This document shows, piece by piece, positions 23,070 to 34,445 of a stretch of 64,000 nt of DNA. Position numbers and translations under genes: made by a program. The stretch spans positions 11,362,001 through 11,426,000 of the forward strand of contig CM065296.1 in assembly GCA_032871835.1 (NCBI GenBank). Direction: 5' to 3'. Source of the stretch: Dipteronia dyeriana (taxonomy: Eukaryota; Streptophyta; Magnoliopsida; Sapindales; Sapindaceae). Within the stretch, counting starts at the first letter, position 1. Each line of letters starts with the position of its first letter. The notes beneath the pieces are model-generated. The model was not told where the DNA came from and ran no database searches. It was given only the letters and a program-made list of their open reading frames with translations.

Positions 23070-25665
23070 TGTTAGGTTTTAGTTTGTGTTGGCATTAATT
23101 CCATATCAAAATGATATTTACTTGTAATGACTTAGTATTTTAGGTTCATGATGATTCAAGCTTCAAAGAAGGATGAACAACAAGTCAAAGCAAGTTCTAA
23201 GTCTTCAAAGAGAAAGGATGCAATTTGGTTCTACAAAGGTATACTAAGACCTTATCTTCCTCTTACAAGGCTAAGGCACACACACACAATTCATTCATAT
23301 GTGTCCCTGTATCGTTGTGCACCATTATAGGCACACACATACAATTCATTCATATGTATCCCTGCATCTTTTTGCACCATGTATAACACATTCACACACT
23401 TCGAAGATGAATGCTCATGTATTGGTTTGGAAATAACATGTTTTGGAAAATGCATGATTGGAAACTATCTCTATAAAGTTTGCATCCTAGTGTGAATTGT
23501 GTTTGTGTGTGTATATGTTTGTATAACATGGATATTGAACTTGGATTTAGTCTTAAATCATTCTTGATTGAGTTCCGGTCATTTCGGTTACTCATACTAT
23601 TGATTTCAAGTTCTAAGTCAAAAGATACTACACTTTCAACTCATGTTACATACATTGTCTTCGTATTCGTATATCGAGTCTAATTATTATTTTTTGGGTT
23701 GAGTATCTTATATTTCCATGTCTATGTGAGAGTTACGGTTTGTAATCCGCAAACGGATTCAAATTCCGAGTTTAGAGGCCGGAGAACGATCGAAGAACGC
23801 GAGGAAAGTGCGAGGGGATTGCACCATGGCCGAAGGCCATGAAGGTGTGCAAGCCCGAGATGGCGCGTGGCCATCTCGGCTGCACAAATTTGTTGTCCCG
23901 AGATGTCCACACGCCACCTTAGAGGAGCAATATCAAAGAGGGGCAAATTCATCATTTTGCTCTTTTCTTTCCCTCTCCTTTATAAACTCTTTCCCTCTCA
24001 CATTTCATTCTAAGAAGAAATTCAAACTAGTGTACAGAAATTTTCTCTCTATATTTTCTCACCTTCCAAACACCATAACTTCTTCATTTGAACTTCGATT
24101 TGAGTGATTCGAAGTTGAGGGTGTTTTTCTATTCATCCTCAATCTTTTCTCTGAAGGTTTGAGTGAGTTTTGTTGCTGGTTTTGGAGTCTAAAAACACAA
24201 AAACGGGACTGCACCTAAATCAACTAAGGTATTCATTTTCTCTCAAAGTTTTCTTTTAAAACTTGGTCAATTGCCTTGGGTTTTCTTCTTCTATATATAT
24301 TTGTATATTGTGAGTGTTTTGATTTGAGTTTTGAACTCTTACAAAGCTAGATTGAGTTTCAATTGAAATCATTCATGTTGAGTTAGGTTTTGATTTTGCC
24401 TATGTTCCACATGTTTGGGATTGTAATGTGCTAGCTTTGATTCTACTACTATTTGATGATCTTTGATTGATTGATTTTATAAAAAAAAATAGTTCCTCAC
24501 ATGTATTAGGCTCACTTGGCCGAAATTCTCACATAAATGTTCTTTTGAGCTATTCATGTGTTTTGTTGAATCTATGATTAGGAATATGCTCTAGAACTTT
24601 AGCTTAAATCTAATTGACTTTGTCATATGATTTTAGCATGTTTTTGGTTTGTGTGATTTAAACTTGATCATGTGATTTGTTGAACATATCTTGTGATTCA
24701 AGTTTAGACCTATGCATGTATCTAGGTTGTGATTATTATTGAACATATATTACTTGATCTAGATTGATTATACATGCATGATTAACTAGACTATATGTGA
24801 TTTGTGCATTCATGCTCATGTCTAGTATTTTACCATAGGATGTGTTGATCATAGCATTCTATGTTGCGTGCTTGTTTGCGTTTTGCATTCATGATCGCCT
24901 AGATGCCTTGTGAGAAGGAAGTCTTGACAATAGATGTGAGACCTGTGGTGTTGAGCAAGAAGTCTTGGCAAGAGGTGTGAGGCCTTGGATTGTCAAGCAA
25001 GGAAGTCTTGGCTAGAGTCGGGAGGACTCGGATAGTCGAGCAAGAAGTCTTGCCTAGAGTCTGGAGAACTCGGATAGGTGAGCGAGGAAGTCTTGACTAG
25101 AGTCGTGAGGACTTAGTTGAGCAAGAAGTCTTGCCTTGGGTCGTGAGGATCCGGATAAGGTGGGCGAGGAAGTCTTGGTAAGAGGTGTGAGGCCTTGGAT
25201 TGTTGAGCATAGAGCGAAAACTTCTAGAGTAGGATAGGAGGGTAGTTCCTAGGTGAAGAGGTCAATTGAGAGATTGTACTTGTCTTATCTACTAGTGGAT
25301 TTTGTTTGCCGGTGGATGTTTCCTCTTCGGATGTTTACCACGTTATATCTTTCGTCAACTTTTCTCTATCCCTATCTCTCTAGTATTTGTATTGTGGATA
25401 GAACTCTTTATGTATGTTGACTTCCTTTCTATAATATAAATTGTGTATGTGTTACAATTACTTGTTTGTATCACACTTTACTTGTTTTATATATTGATTA
25501 ATTGTCTTTAATTAATATATATATTGTGATACAAGCAATCTAGAGGGATAAACTTTTGTTTGCTTCTAAGGGAGTCAAAAAAGGTGTCTAACCTATTCAC
25601 CCCCCCCCCCCCCCCCCCCCCCCCCGCAGGTTAGTCTTGAGAATTTAACCGTGTTTGTATTTTCA
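23070..25665 (+). repeat. Element B 3' LTR
   Basis: Starts TGTTAGG and ends TTTTCA. It carries the tandem block at about 24910-25215, a partial local duplication near 23280-23390 (the CACACACAATTCATTCATATG stretch occurs twice) and an uninterrupted run of 26 C at 25600-25625 where the 5' LTR has a broken C tract. Confidence 0.92.
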
Positions 25666-25921
25666 CATCCTCAGGTATATAATTTAAAGAAAGGGAGGAG
25701 CCCACACTCTTAGGTGATTCACGTTCGTGATTGGATTGGAAGATCTTACGGATTCAATTCGGTGCTAGTTCAATCGTCACGAGAAAAAGGTATGATACTT
25801 TTATATACATAAATTAATCTAGGGTTAAGGTTCTTGCTATTAAAAAGGGAAAAATTGTATTTATACCAAACCCTAATTTTAATTTACACGCTTCCGTTGC
25901 ACAATTTTCCCTACAAATATC

Positions 25922-27152
25922 TTGTGTGCATAAGTTTAAATTGTATCAAATGGATGTTAAGAGTGTCTTCCTCAATGGCTTCTTACAAGAGGAAGTGTTC
26001 TTTTAGCAACATAAGGGGTTTGTGGATCCACACCACCCCAATCATGTTTATCGCCTCAAGAAGGCACTATATGGGTTGAAACAAGCACTGAGGGCTTGGT
26101 ATGAGTGCCTCACTCTTTATCTTATTGACAATGGCTACTCTATAGGTAGTGTTGACAAGACTTTTTTCATCGAGTGCACTAAAGATGAGCTATTCATAGC
26201 TCAAATTTATATTGATGACATTGTTTTTGGTTCAACTAACAACTTGAAAGTTCAACAATTTATCGATGTCATGACTCATGAGTTTGAAATGAGCATGGTT
26301 GGTGAACTAAATTACTTCCTAGGCTTGCAAATCAAGCAAATGCAAGATGGGATCTTCATATCTCAAGCTAAATATGCCAAGAACCTAGTGAAGAAATTTG
26401 TCCTTGAGAATGTCAAGCATTGTGACACACCTATGAGTACCACATTGAAGCTTAGCAAGGATGCTAGTGAGAAAAGTGTGGATCAAAGCCTATATCGGGG
26501 CATGATAGGGAGCTTGTTATACTTGACGGCTAGTAGGCCCAACATAACCTTTAGTGTTGGTGTATGTGCTAGGTAAAAAGCCAATCCCAAGGAATCCCAT
26601 CTCTCTTCTGTGAGGAGAATCATTCGATTTGTGAATGGGACATCCAAATATGTGATAATGTACTCTTTTTATACTAATGCTAGCATAGTTGGTTTTAGTG
26701 ATGCAGATTGGGCAGGTAATTGTTATGATAGAAAGAGTATATCGGGTTGTTGCTTCTTCCTAGGGAACAATCTTGTGTCATGGTTTTGCAAGAAGAAAAA
26801 TTCCATATCCTTATCCACAGCTGAGGTCGAGTACATAGTCATCGGGAGTGCTTGCACACAACTCCTACGTATGAAACAAATGCTTGTGGATTATGACTTT
26901 GAGCAAAGTACTCTAACCCTTTATTGTTATAACATGAGTGCCATTAATATTTCAAAAAATATTGTGCAGCTTTCTAGAACCAAGCATATTGACATTAGAC
27001 ATCATTTCATTAGAGAGCTACTTGAGAGCAAATGCATTGCACTTGAACATGTGGGCAAAAATGATCAACTACCGGACTTGTTTACTAAACCATTAGATTC
27101 AACTAAGTTTAAATCTCTTAGTAGGTCTATTGGGATTTGTCATATGAATTGA
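25922..27152 (+). pseudogene. Sirevirus-type RT (part) and RNase H
   Basis: The frame opens inside RT with KFKLYQMDVKSVFLNGF and continues through VYRLKKALYGLKQALRAWY, the catalytic YIDDIVFGS box (about 26208-26234), and MSMVGELNYFLGLQIKQ. A TAG at about 26004 and a TAA at about 26574 are the only stops. RNase H follows in the same frame: GFSDADWAGNCYDRKS, SLSTAEVEYI, SRTKHIDIRHHFIRE and LPDLFTKPLDSTKF, ending with a natural TGA at 27150-27152. The N-terminal RT fingers, integrase, protease and gag are absent. The sequence type is that of Sireviruses, the group that also fits element B's gag. Confidence 0.85.
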
Positions 27153-28139
27153 TGAGTTTTCGTATTTGACCCTGTATGGGGAGCTCAAGTGAAGAGAGGA
27201 AACTTACATTTCAATAAGCAAATAATTGTTCAATTTTATGCTCTTTAATTAATTGTTTGAGTATCTTGGATGCATATATTATTATATGAATTTTTTTAAA
27301 TAAGTGTGTCTTTGCCTTATTTGAAATGCATGTCCCATTTGTGTTCAAACATGCATTTTTGGACTAGAAAATTTTATTGGGAAGTACATTTGATTGACCC
27401 AAAGTTTATCTCCATGTTTGTGAAAACTTGATCTTGACATGCTTAAATTGATATGCATGATGAATTTATTGAATGCTTTAAAATGATTGCAAATTTGTGT
27501 GAGAGTGACTTTTAAGACTTCAATCAATAAGGATCTTGTATGCATTTTAAGGATTTCACAAACCAATAGTCTCTCTATCTCTTTACTTGTTGAACAAGGC
27601 TACTATCATACGGGGCATTGCACCCGAAAAAATCTAAAAGAGCGCAATAGTCGCTCATGTCTTGTTTAGCTTGTAAAGATTGATAATTGCTCTTATCTTT
27701 TGTTAAGCTATATCTTGTTTTCCTTTGACAAATTGGTGCAAATTAGTTTGACTTCTCTTAGAACCTCATGTGCTTTTTCCTTTGCCAAATACCATGCTTT
27801 TGGAAGTTGATGTTGCATGTATTTTGTTCAAGGCAATCTTTTCACACATGTTCCAAAAATCAAACTTTCTTGAATTTCTCTCTCCCTTAATTAAATTGCA
27901 TAAAGTTGTTGTATATGATTATACATTTACATTGCAAATATCTCTCTTTGTTAAAGCGTCCCAGTTGGGGAATACTCATTTGTCTATCTTGTGACAAAAA
28001 GAGGGAGTAATGTTGGATTTATGGGGAGTTTGTGTTGCTTTTGCATATAAGGGGAGGATGTTTCTTTTAGGGGGAGCATTTGCATGTGCATTGTTGATTG
28101 CATGTTACTGTTACTTGTTTCTATTTCATGGACATTGCG

Positions 28140-28197
<58 letters not shown>

Positions 28198-28259
28198 TGA
28201 TCCCTTACATACACTTGTCTTGGAAAGTGTAGTTCTTTGTTTTGTATGGATGATCATTC
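27153..28259 (+). other. Sirevirus 3' non-coding region
   Basis: No gene seen. It has purine motifs such as ACAAAAAGAGGGAGTAAT (about 27993) and TTTAGGGGGAGCATT (about 28065) typical of the region before Sirevirus 3' LTRs, and a TA microsatellite near its end. It resumes after the solo LTR at about 30460. Confidence 0.6.
28141..28195. repeat. TA microsatellite
   Basis: A nearly pure (TA)n tract of about 50 bases. The apparent protein in this frame (repeated Tyr-Ile) is an artefact. Confidence 0.95.
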
Positions 28260-29701
28260 TGTTGGGGTTATGCCCTAAAGATGTAATTAGTAAATGGATT
28301 TATGAAATAAATAAAATAAAAAGTTCAATTCATTCTTGTTGTGTTGTTTATTTTTTATAACTTGTGCATATATTTAACATCCAAGATTACCGGATGTAAT
28401 CTCGAACTGTGTATATGAGTGTCATATACAGATGGATACAATATGAGACGTGCAATCTAAAGAGTCCATAGATAGCTAATAAAGTTGGGTACTTTATTTG
28501 TGGTTAATCTATAGTTGCGGTCTATTCTGTAATGTACAGTGATTATATCCTGAATCATTCATATAAGATATGGGAATGGAGGCTCCTTGTATGATGTGAT
28601 CATATAGGACTAGGCCATGATATATATGAATCTCTCACCAAGATCTGTTTACCGATGAGATTCATATATATCAACTAATTATGGCTATATGTGGGTGATC
28701 TTAATCCTGAGTGTCTTATCGACTCCTTCAGGTCAGATCGTGGTCTTTGATATACCATGGGTGAGGTCAGATGCAGTTCCCTATCAATATGCGTCGTATT
28801 ATGGGATTGCGGTTTGGCTTATGGCTGGGAAGGTTTGTACACAATAGTGGAATCCACTCCTTCTAATGAGAAGTAGATGGTAGTTCCCTTAAGGGTTGAT
28901 TTAAGGCTTGGACAATATGAGCGCTATCCTAATTCTGTGAGGAAATAGGATTTATTGTTCAATATAGAATCAACAGTACTTAAAGAATATATGTAATTAG
29001 AGGGGTATAACGGATATTATGACCCAGCTCTAATTATAAACTACTGTGAAGGATCACACCATATGCAATAGCTGTATCGATGGACGCCGAGTAGTATTGG
29101 TCTGTGTAAAAGCGTATACAGTTGAGATAGTGTAGCTTCGGGTTTTTAGTGGAATAAAACCGGAGTTAATAATCAAGGAATATTAATTAAAGAGTTTAAT
29201 TAATGATTCTGATGATTATTGGAGCTCAAAATACTGTGGGTCCATTAGGTCCCCTTGCTAGCCCGATCGATTTAGGTAACAAGGGTCACGGTTAATTAAT
29301 TGGATTGTCCAATTAATTGTGTTACAAAAGAGACACGTATATATTCGTAAATTAATTGAATAATGAGATTATTTAATTAATGAATGTTAATAGTTAAATT
29401 AATTAAATAATTAGATTATTTAATTATACTGATAATTATGAATCATTAATTAACTATTAATTTGAGGGTATTAGTTGATATATGGATTAAGGTGAAGATA
29501 AAATAATAGGATTATTTTATTTTACTAAATCATTTATCTAAGTATTTGAATTTAAGTTTAAATTTAAAATACCTATTTTAATATATTAGATATATTTGAA
29601 AAGGATAATTAAAATATATATATCAATTATAACACAAGAGATTATATTGGATGTAAATTGGTATGTGCATATATATAAGTGTTTGTATAGGATACAAACA
29701 A

Positions 29702-29702
<1 letters not shown>

Positions 29703-29764
<62 letters not shown>
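29703..29764. repeat. TA microsatellite in solo LTR
   Basis: A (TA)n tract of about 60 bases. Confidence 0.95.
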
Positions 29765-29767
<3 letters not shown>

Positions 29768-29958
29768 GGGAAAAAGATATATGAGATATATATACACGCA
29801 AGTGGAGGCGAAATTTTTTTTTTTTTTGAAAAGTTTTTTTTTTTATTTTTTGACTTTTAAAAAGTCATATGCATCAGGCAAAAGAAAAAAAGAAGACAAT
29901 TTTTTTTTAGTGGTGTGAAACAAAAGAAAACATATGTGATATGTGTGCTTCGTGTGCA

Positions 29959-29960
<2 letters not shown>

Positions 29961-30033
<73 letters not shown>
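29961..30033. repeat. TA microsatellite in solo LTR
   Basis: A (TA)n tract of about 72 bases, the longest in the window. Confidence 0.95.
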
Positions 30034-30035
<2 letters not shown>

Positions 30036-30469
30036 TGTTTTTATATACTTTATGTGTTTTTGAAACACAAAGAAAAAAAGAGTTTCTACAATTCTCTCTA
30101 CATCCTCCATTCAAGTTCCTGAGATCATGACGCGTCCTCATGCGGTTACCAGTCCCAAGAGATAGCGAGGAAGATCGAGTGGTTCAGACAGAAGCACATC
30201 GTAAAGAGAAGGTGCTTCCAAACGTTGATAAGATTTGTTCAGACAGGAGCATAACGTAAATTGAAGGAGCCTCCAAACGTTGGTATGTTCTTCAGATTAT
30301 ATCGATTTCAATTTCCTATGTTTACATATTGTATGTATTAGTTTCAAAAAATAATTACGATCCCAAGTTCACTGGTCCCAGATACAGATTATGATCTGTA
30401 TAAAAAATTTAAAACCTTACTTAAGCTGCGTGACTGGTGAACGGGGTTCCAACACATTCTACAAGAGAT

Positions 30470-30511
30470 AGAAGATTTGAAGATTTGAAGATTTGAAGAT
30501 TTGAAGATTTA
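30470..30511 (+). repeat. GAAGATTT short tandem repeat
   Basis: About five copies of an 8-bp unit (GAAGATTT) just after the solo LTR. Confidence 0.9.
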
Positions 30512-30627
30512 GCTTTAGGTATCTCTTGTAATATAGAATGTGTTTGTTGACCTCTTGTTGTTTCTTTTTGTTTTGAGGATACTTTATGAGTGAGTGGTTT
30601 TGTCACGAAATAGCCAAATGGGGAGAT

Positions 30628-32111
30628 TATAAGTTTTTGATTGGCTTATTTCTATTGACAAACCACATTTGGGAATAATTATGTAAGGGTAGTTTATGTC
30701 GGATTTGCTCGTGATCAAGTTCAAGCTTCAAAGGTATATCACTTGCTTAATTACTTTGAATAGTTTTTAATGCACACACTCACTCTCATACATGTCTTAA
30801 TTACCTTGCATTAGTGCATATTTTCCTTTGTGTGTGCTTTATTTGTCTATCTCTTACTTGCTTGGATTGCTTTGTATTTGGTCTTGCTTGTGTCCCTTTG
30901 ATCCCTTTTTTAACAGGGAAGTGCACGGGTGGATACCCGCGCAGTACCCGCACAGTAGGCTGGGTGACAATATGTTACCTCTCAGTGTCAGGTCAATGCG
31001 TGGACACTTGCACGGTTTGGGACCCGCGCATTGCACTGGGTGATGATTTTTTCGTCTCTCGATCTCTAGCCATGCACGGACACTTGCGCGAGTATGCACG
31101 GTTATGCGCTAATATGCGTAGGTCACTGTACGGGTATGGACCCGCGCACTACAGCGTTTTTGGCTATGTTTTAAAATGACACAGTTTTGTTTAAGAGCTT
31201 ATATAAATATGTCATCTTCTCTCAACTCGTTTTTTAGAGCTTCCAAACCTATTTTAAGAGAGAGATAAGATTTTCTTAGTGAGAGAAGCTCCAAGAAGCC
31301 ATTTTTACTCAACCAAACTTCAAAACATAATTATCAAGCATCTTTCAAGCATGGGTCTCTTGTTTGTTCATGACTAGGTATTCTCTACATGCTCTAGACT
31401 TAATAGTTTCATTGCTATGACATGTATACCTAGGATTTAGCTTTTATTGCAAATTAAAAGCATGCTTTTATGATTAATAGCTTTTATGACATGCTTGTGG
31501 TGTTGGTTGTTGATTGAAATCATTGATTAGTGATAGCTAGTAATTAGGACGGTTTTACCCTTTTAGCTAATTCTTCTTGTCTTTGCATTTAGAACATTGA
31601 TATCTATGATTTTTTTTTCTCTTCATCATTAATCCTAGATAAGCATGAATGTTTTGACCTAGCATTGTATATAGAATATTCTTGCATATTCACTTAGGTT
31701 GCCATTATCTCTTCATTGTTAATTAAGCCTCTGGCTAAGTAGTTAGTGTACAAGGTTGGTGATCCAAAATCACTATAAAAGGCCCGTCGGGTAGAGTGAA
31801 AGGGTTAGTAACCGTATTGAGTGTGACGGGAGGTCAACCTAGGTTGTAAACTTTCATTCAATAGTGGATTATGAGGAACGAGTGTGACGCACTGAACAGC
31901 CCGTGGTTTTTCCCATTTGGAGGGTTTCCACGTATATATTGTGTGTTATTATTGCTTAATGTTTATTGTTATTTATTTGAACACTTGGGAGGATGGGGTA
32001 GTTCTGCTAATATTGATTAATTTAATAAATTGGTAATCAATCGAATTAAAACCTATAACTTATTCACCCCCCTCCCTCTCTAGATTTATAGACACTTTCT
32101 AAGGAATTTCA
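30628..32111 (+). repeat. putative Sirevirus 3' LTR
   Basis: Follows a purine tract AAATGGGGAGAT (30616-30626). It begins with a TGTAAG-like sequence altered to TATAAG and ends TTTCA after a TTCACCCCCCTCCCTCTCTAG stretch that resembles the end of element B's LTR. The borders are approximate. A GC- and CpG-rich block (about 30921-31150) with repeated GCACGG and ACCCGCGCA motifs lies inside. Apparent ORFs here (30814-31179) fall across this block and are not credible genes. Confidence 0.6.
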
Positions 32112-33125
32112 AAATTTTAATCTTAATTTTTTTATGGATGATAAGTTCAATGAAATGTACCTATAAAAAAAAAAATTCAACCACTAAAACTATTTATCCC
32201 GATTTTATTAAATATGAAGGTATTGGAAAAATGGGCGAAATATAGAAATTTCTAGTGCTTGAAATATTCTCAAATTATATTCATACGTAGATTTCAATGT
32301 ACTTATCATACACACATAAAAAAAATTGGATTAAAACTTATAAAAATCGATATGATTACATTAAGATCTTTACTGAAATTAAAATAAAGAATCTCTCATG
32401 AGACTGATGAGAGACTCACTATCTCTTTCTCTATAGCATTAAGTGAAATTTATTATATACAAATTTAATTTGAGATATTTGTTAAAACTAACCGGTTTTT
32501 GAAATTAAAATTCAATTTTAAGCTTGTTTTGAAAATAAAACAACAGTTAACCAAATCTTTCAAAATTTATTCAAAATTAACCCAAAAGTGACCAAAATGC
32601 CATTAGTATTTTGTTTTTAGCTTTTTCCCTCTCATCTCTCTTTGTTCTTCAAGTTCTATCTCCTATTTAACTTTTTCTCTCTTCGTTCTAACATGGATTT
32701 TGAAATCTAAAGTCTGACCACCCAACTAATCAACTCCATTAAAATAAAAACTCTGCTCCCATCTCATTTTCTCCACTGTTTTTATTTTTTATCTTCAGCG
32801 CTCTTATTTATCCGTCTTTCTTAGTTATGTATTTGTTTATGTGTGAGATGAAATAATGTTGTAAATTTAATCAACACCACCATTGAATTGCTCAAGATTT
32901 TTTGCATGAGCTCTACTAACTCAACATACAATAAGCTCCGATCGAAAATTTCATACTTGGAAGCTTAAATTTTCTTTGACTCACCGCTTAAACCATATGA
33001 GAGTTTATTTTTATAATTCAAGGACCTTAGAATTGTTTGTAATTGTGTATATTTAATGGGTTTGGATAGTATTTTAAGTTATATTGTGGTTATAATCATC
33101 TACTTAAAGTTTTTCAAATTTTTGG
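32112..33125. other. AT-rich spacer, no gene seen
   Basis: About 1 kb of AT-rich sequence with a pyrimidine-rich patch near 32620-32700. No reading frame, repeat or element border that I can support. Confidence 0.6.
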
Positions 33126-33318
33126 CTTTACAATGAATGTTATATGATAACATGCTATGTAATATTTTTCTGCGCATCATGTAACATATTTTCTAAATTT
33201 TTGGGTTTATGATGAATGTTACGTGATTGCATGCCATATAATATTTTTCGGTTCATCATGTAATATATGTCTTAAATTTATGGTTTTTTTTATGAGTATT
33301 ACATGATATGATGTCATG
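33126..33318. repeat. degenerate tandem repeats of about 83 bp, left part
   Basis: Two and a half units, each with a GAATGTTA...TGCCAT/TGCTAT region, then ATATTTTTC, then a TCATCATGTAA(C/T)ATAT box. The third unit is cut at 33318 by the hAT element and continues at 39676 with TAATATTTTTTCGGCTCATC. Looser copies of the CATGTAATATT box go on to about 40010. Confidence 0.75.
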
Positions 33319-34445
33319 TAGTGCTATAAAATTTGACCGAGCCCAAAGAGACCTGTCCATCCAGCCTGCGAAGGGAGGTGAGTCGTGTCAAGCGTGGCCC
33401 GCGATGGTGGCGTGTCGTGCCCTAAGTACTATGTCCACTGTGCCAGCCCGCCATGGCACTCCACTCCGGCGTGCTAAGCCCAACAGTCAGCACGTCGGAC
33501 CTACACGACGGTCCGACCGTTTGGACCGATAATTATTTTTTATTTTATTTTATTTTATTTATCAACCAATCCAACTGTTGAATTTTCAAATTCAAACGCC
33601 GGAGGTAGAGGCAAAAAATTTACAAAATGCCCCCTAAAGTCTTTTATTTTATATTTTGACCCATAATTCATATTTTCATATAAATACTCCCATCCATTTC
33701 ATTTTTCATTCACCTTCTCTCATTCTCTCATTCTTCAATTCTCTACACATTTTCATTTAATTTCATTCTTACTCTCTCTCTACATAATTTCTAATACTAT
33801 TTTACTAATTTCCTATTATCTATCTATTATCCTCTTAATTTTCCACCGGCACATAAAAGTTTAAAGGTACATTTTTCTTTAAATGTTATTATTTCATTTT
33901 ATGTTTTAATTATTTAATTTTTGTTAGTAAATTTATAATTTCATATTTAGACTTTAGTTATCAATTTTATTATTTTTGTTTAGTTATTAAATTTATCATT
34001 TTATGTTTACACTTAGTTGTTAATTTTAATATTATTGTTTATTTAGTAAATTGATTTTAATTTTTTTAGTAGTGAATTAATTTAAGTGTAGTAGTTAATT
34101 TAAATATATTTTTTTAGAAAGTTAATCAATTTAATTTGTAGTAGTTAATTTTAATATATTTTGTTAGTAAGTTAATCAATTTAATTTGTAGTAGTACTAT
34201 ATTTACATCACGTCCCAAAAAATTTACATCAAATGTCTGACAGTGTTTTGAAATAGTACAAATAACACTCTTAAACGAGATGACTGACCCCAGATCTAAA
34301 TGTAAGTTTTGTCCTAACGATTATTCCAGTAGTGGAATGAAACCGGTCATTTGAGAAGACATATGGAGAAATGCATGCATGCATATGGATAGGTAGACAC
34401 TACAACGGCATCCAGACGGGACTATTACGACGTGGCAGTACGACT

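Larger units (their letters stand above)
15207..25665 (+). mobile_element. Element B: complete non-autonomous Sirevirus-like LTR element
   Basis: A full 10,459-bp LTR element inserted in the copia-A LTR. Its ends are TGTTAGG...TTTTCA, flanked by CATCT (15202-15206) and CATCC (25666-25670), a 5-bp target duplication with one mismatch. It has LTRs of 2,510 and 2,596 bp, a Met-tRNA type primer binding site, a gag with two zinc knuckles, no protease, integrase, RT or RNase H, an extra ORF with a Transposase_32-like domain, and several polypurine motifs before the 3' LTR. The gag type and repeated polypurine motifs point to the Sirevirus group of copia. Mobilisation would need pol supplied by a relative. 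Confidence 0.9.
8180..25915 (+). mobile_element. copia-A: 5'-truncated Ty1/copia element with nested insertions
   Basis: A plus-strand copia element with a gag-PR-INT-RT-RNH order and a 3' LTR that begins at 12533 after a purine-rich tract and ends at 25915. No 5' LTR or primer binding site is present upstream of gag, so the 5' end is missing. The 3' LTR contains a hAT-type MITE (13910-14513) and element B (15207-25665). Removing both leaves about 2.3 kb, the same length as the related solo LTR at 37290-39632. Coding regions are riddled with stops. Confidence 0.85.
12533..25915 (+). repeat. copia-A 3' LTR, split by two insertions
   Basis: Starts TGTTGGGATTACGCTCGATA and ends CTTCCGTTGC...CCCTACA. 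The pieces are 12533-13909, 14514-15206 and 25666-25915. They align throughout with the uninterrupted solo LTR at 37290-39632, which proves that the MITE and element B are later insertions. The pieces add up to about 2.3 kb. The sequence after 25915 is Sirevirus RT, so this is the right border of copia-A. Confidence 0.9.
28260..30454 (+). mobile_element. solo LTR of a third copia family
   Basis: A 2,195-bp unit starting TGTTGGGGTTATGCCCTAAA and ending GGGGTTCCAACA, so the ends are inverted (TGTTGG...CCAACA). It is flanked by CATTC on both sides (28255-28259 and 30455-30459). There is no internal region, so it is the product of LTR-LTR recombination. It contains two TA microsatellites and, near its end, an imperfect direct repeat of about 55 bp (about 30180-30285, each with a GTTCAGACAG(A/G)AGCA start and CCAAACGTTG end). 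Orientation is inferred from the TGTTGGGGTT end being the usual LTR start. Confidence 0.88.
25916..32111 (+). mobile_element. Sirevirus-type copia fragment, 3' half
   Basis: Contains RT and RNase H (to 27152), about 1.3 kb of 3' non-coding sequence with purine tracts, and a putative 3' LTR (about 30628-32111). A foreign solo LTR sits at 28260-30454. The left part was lost or separated where copia-A is attached. Only two stops occur in the pol fragment, so it is younger than the Tat element. Confidence 0.75.

Noticed and set aside
28010..28360. Open frame with a long Tyr-Ile run
   Set aside because: It is produced by the TA microsatellite; the flanks are Sirevirus non-coding sequence and the start of a solo LTR.
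29586..30141. Several overlapping frames on both strands with Tyr-Ile repeats
   Set aside because: Translation of TA microsatellites inside a solo LTR.
30814..31179. 121-codon cysteine-rich frame with a hydrophobic start
   Set aside because: It lies within the Sirevirus LTR across the CpG-rich repeat block, with no domain and overlapping frames on both strands.
33308..33532. 74-codon frame in a GC-rich patch
   Set aside because: It starts in the target duplication and runs through the subterminal repeats of hAT-1.
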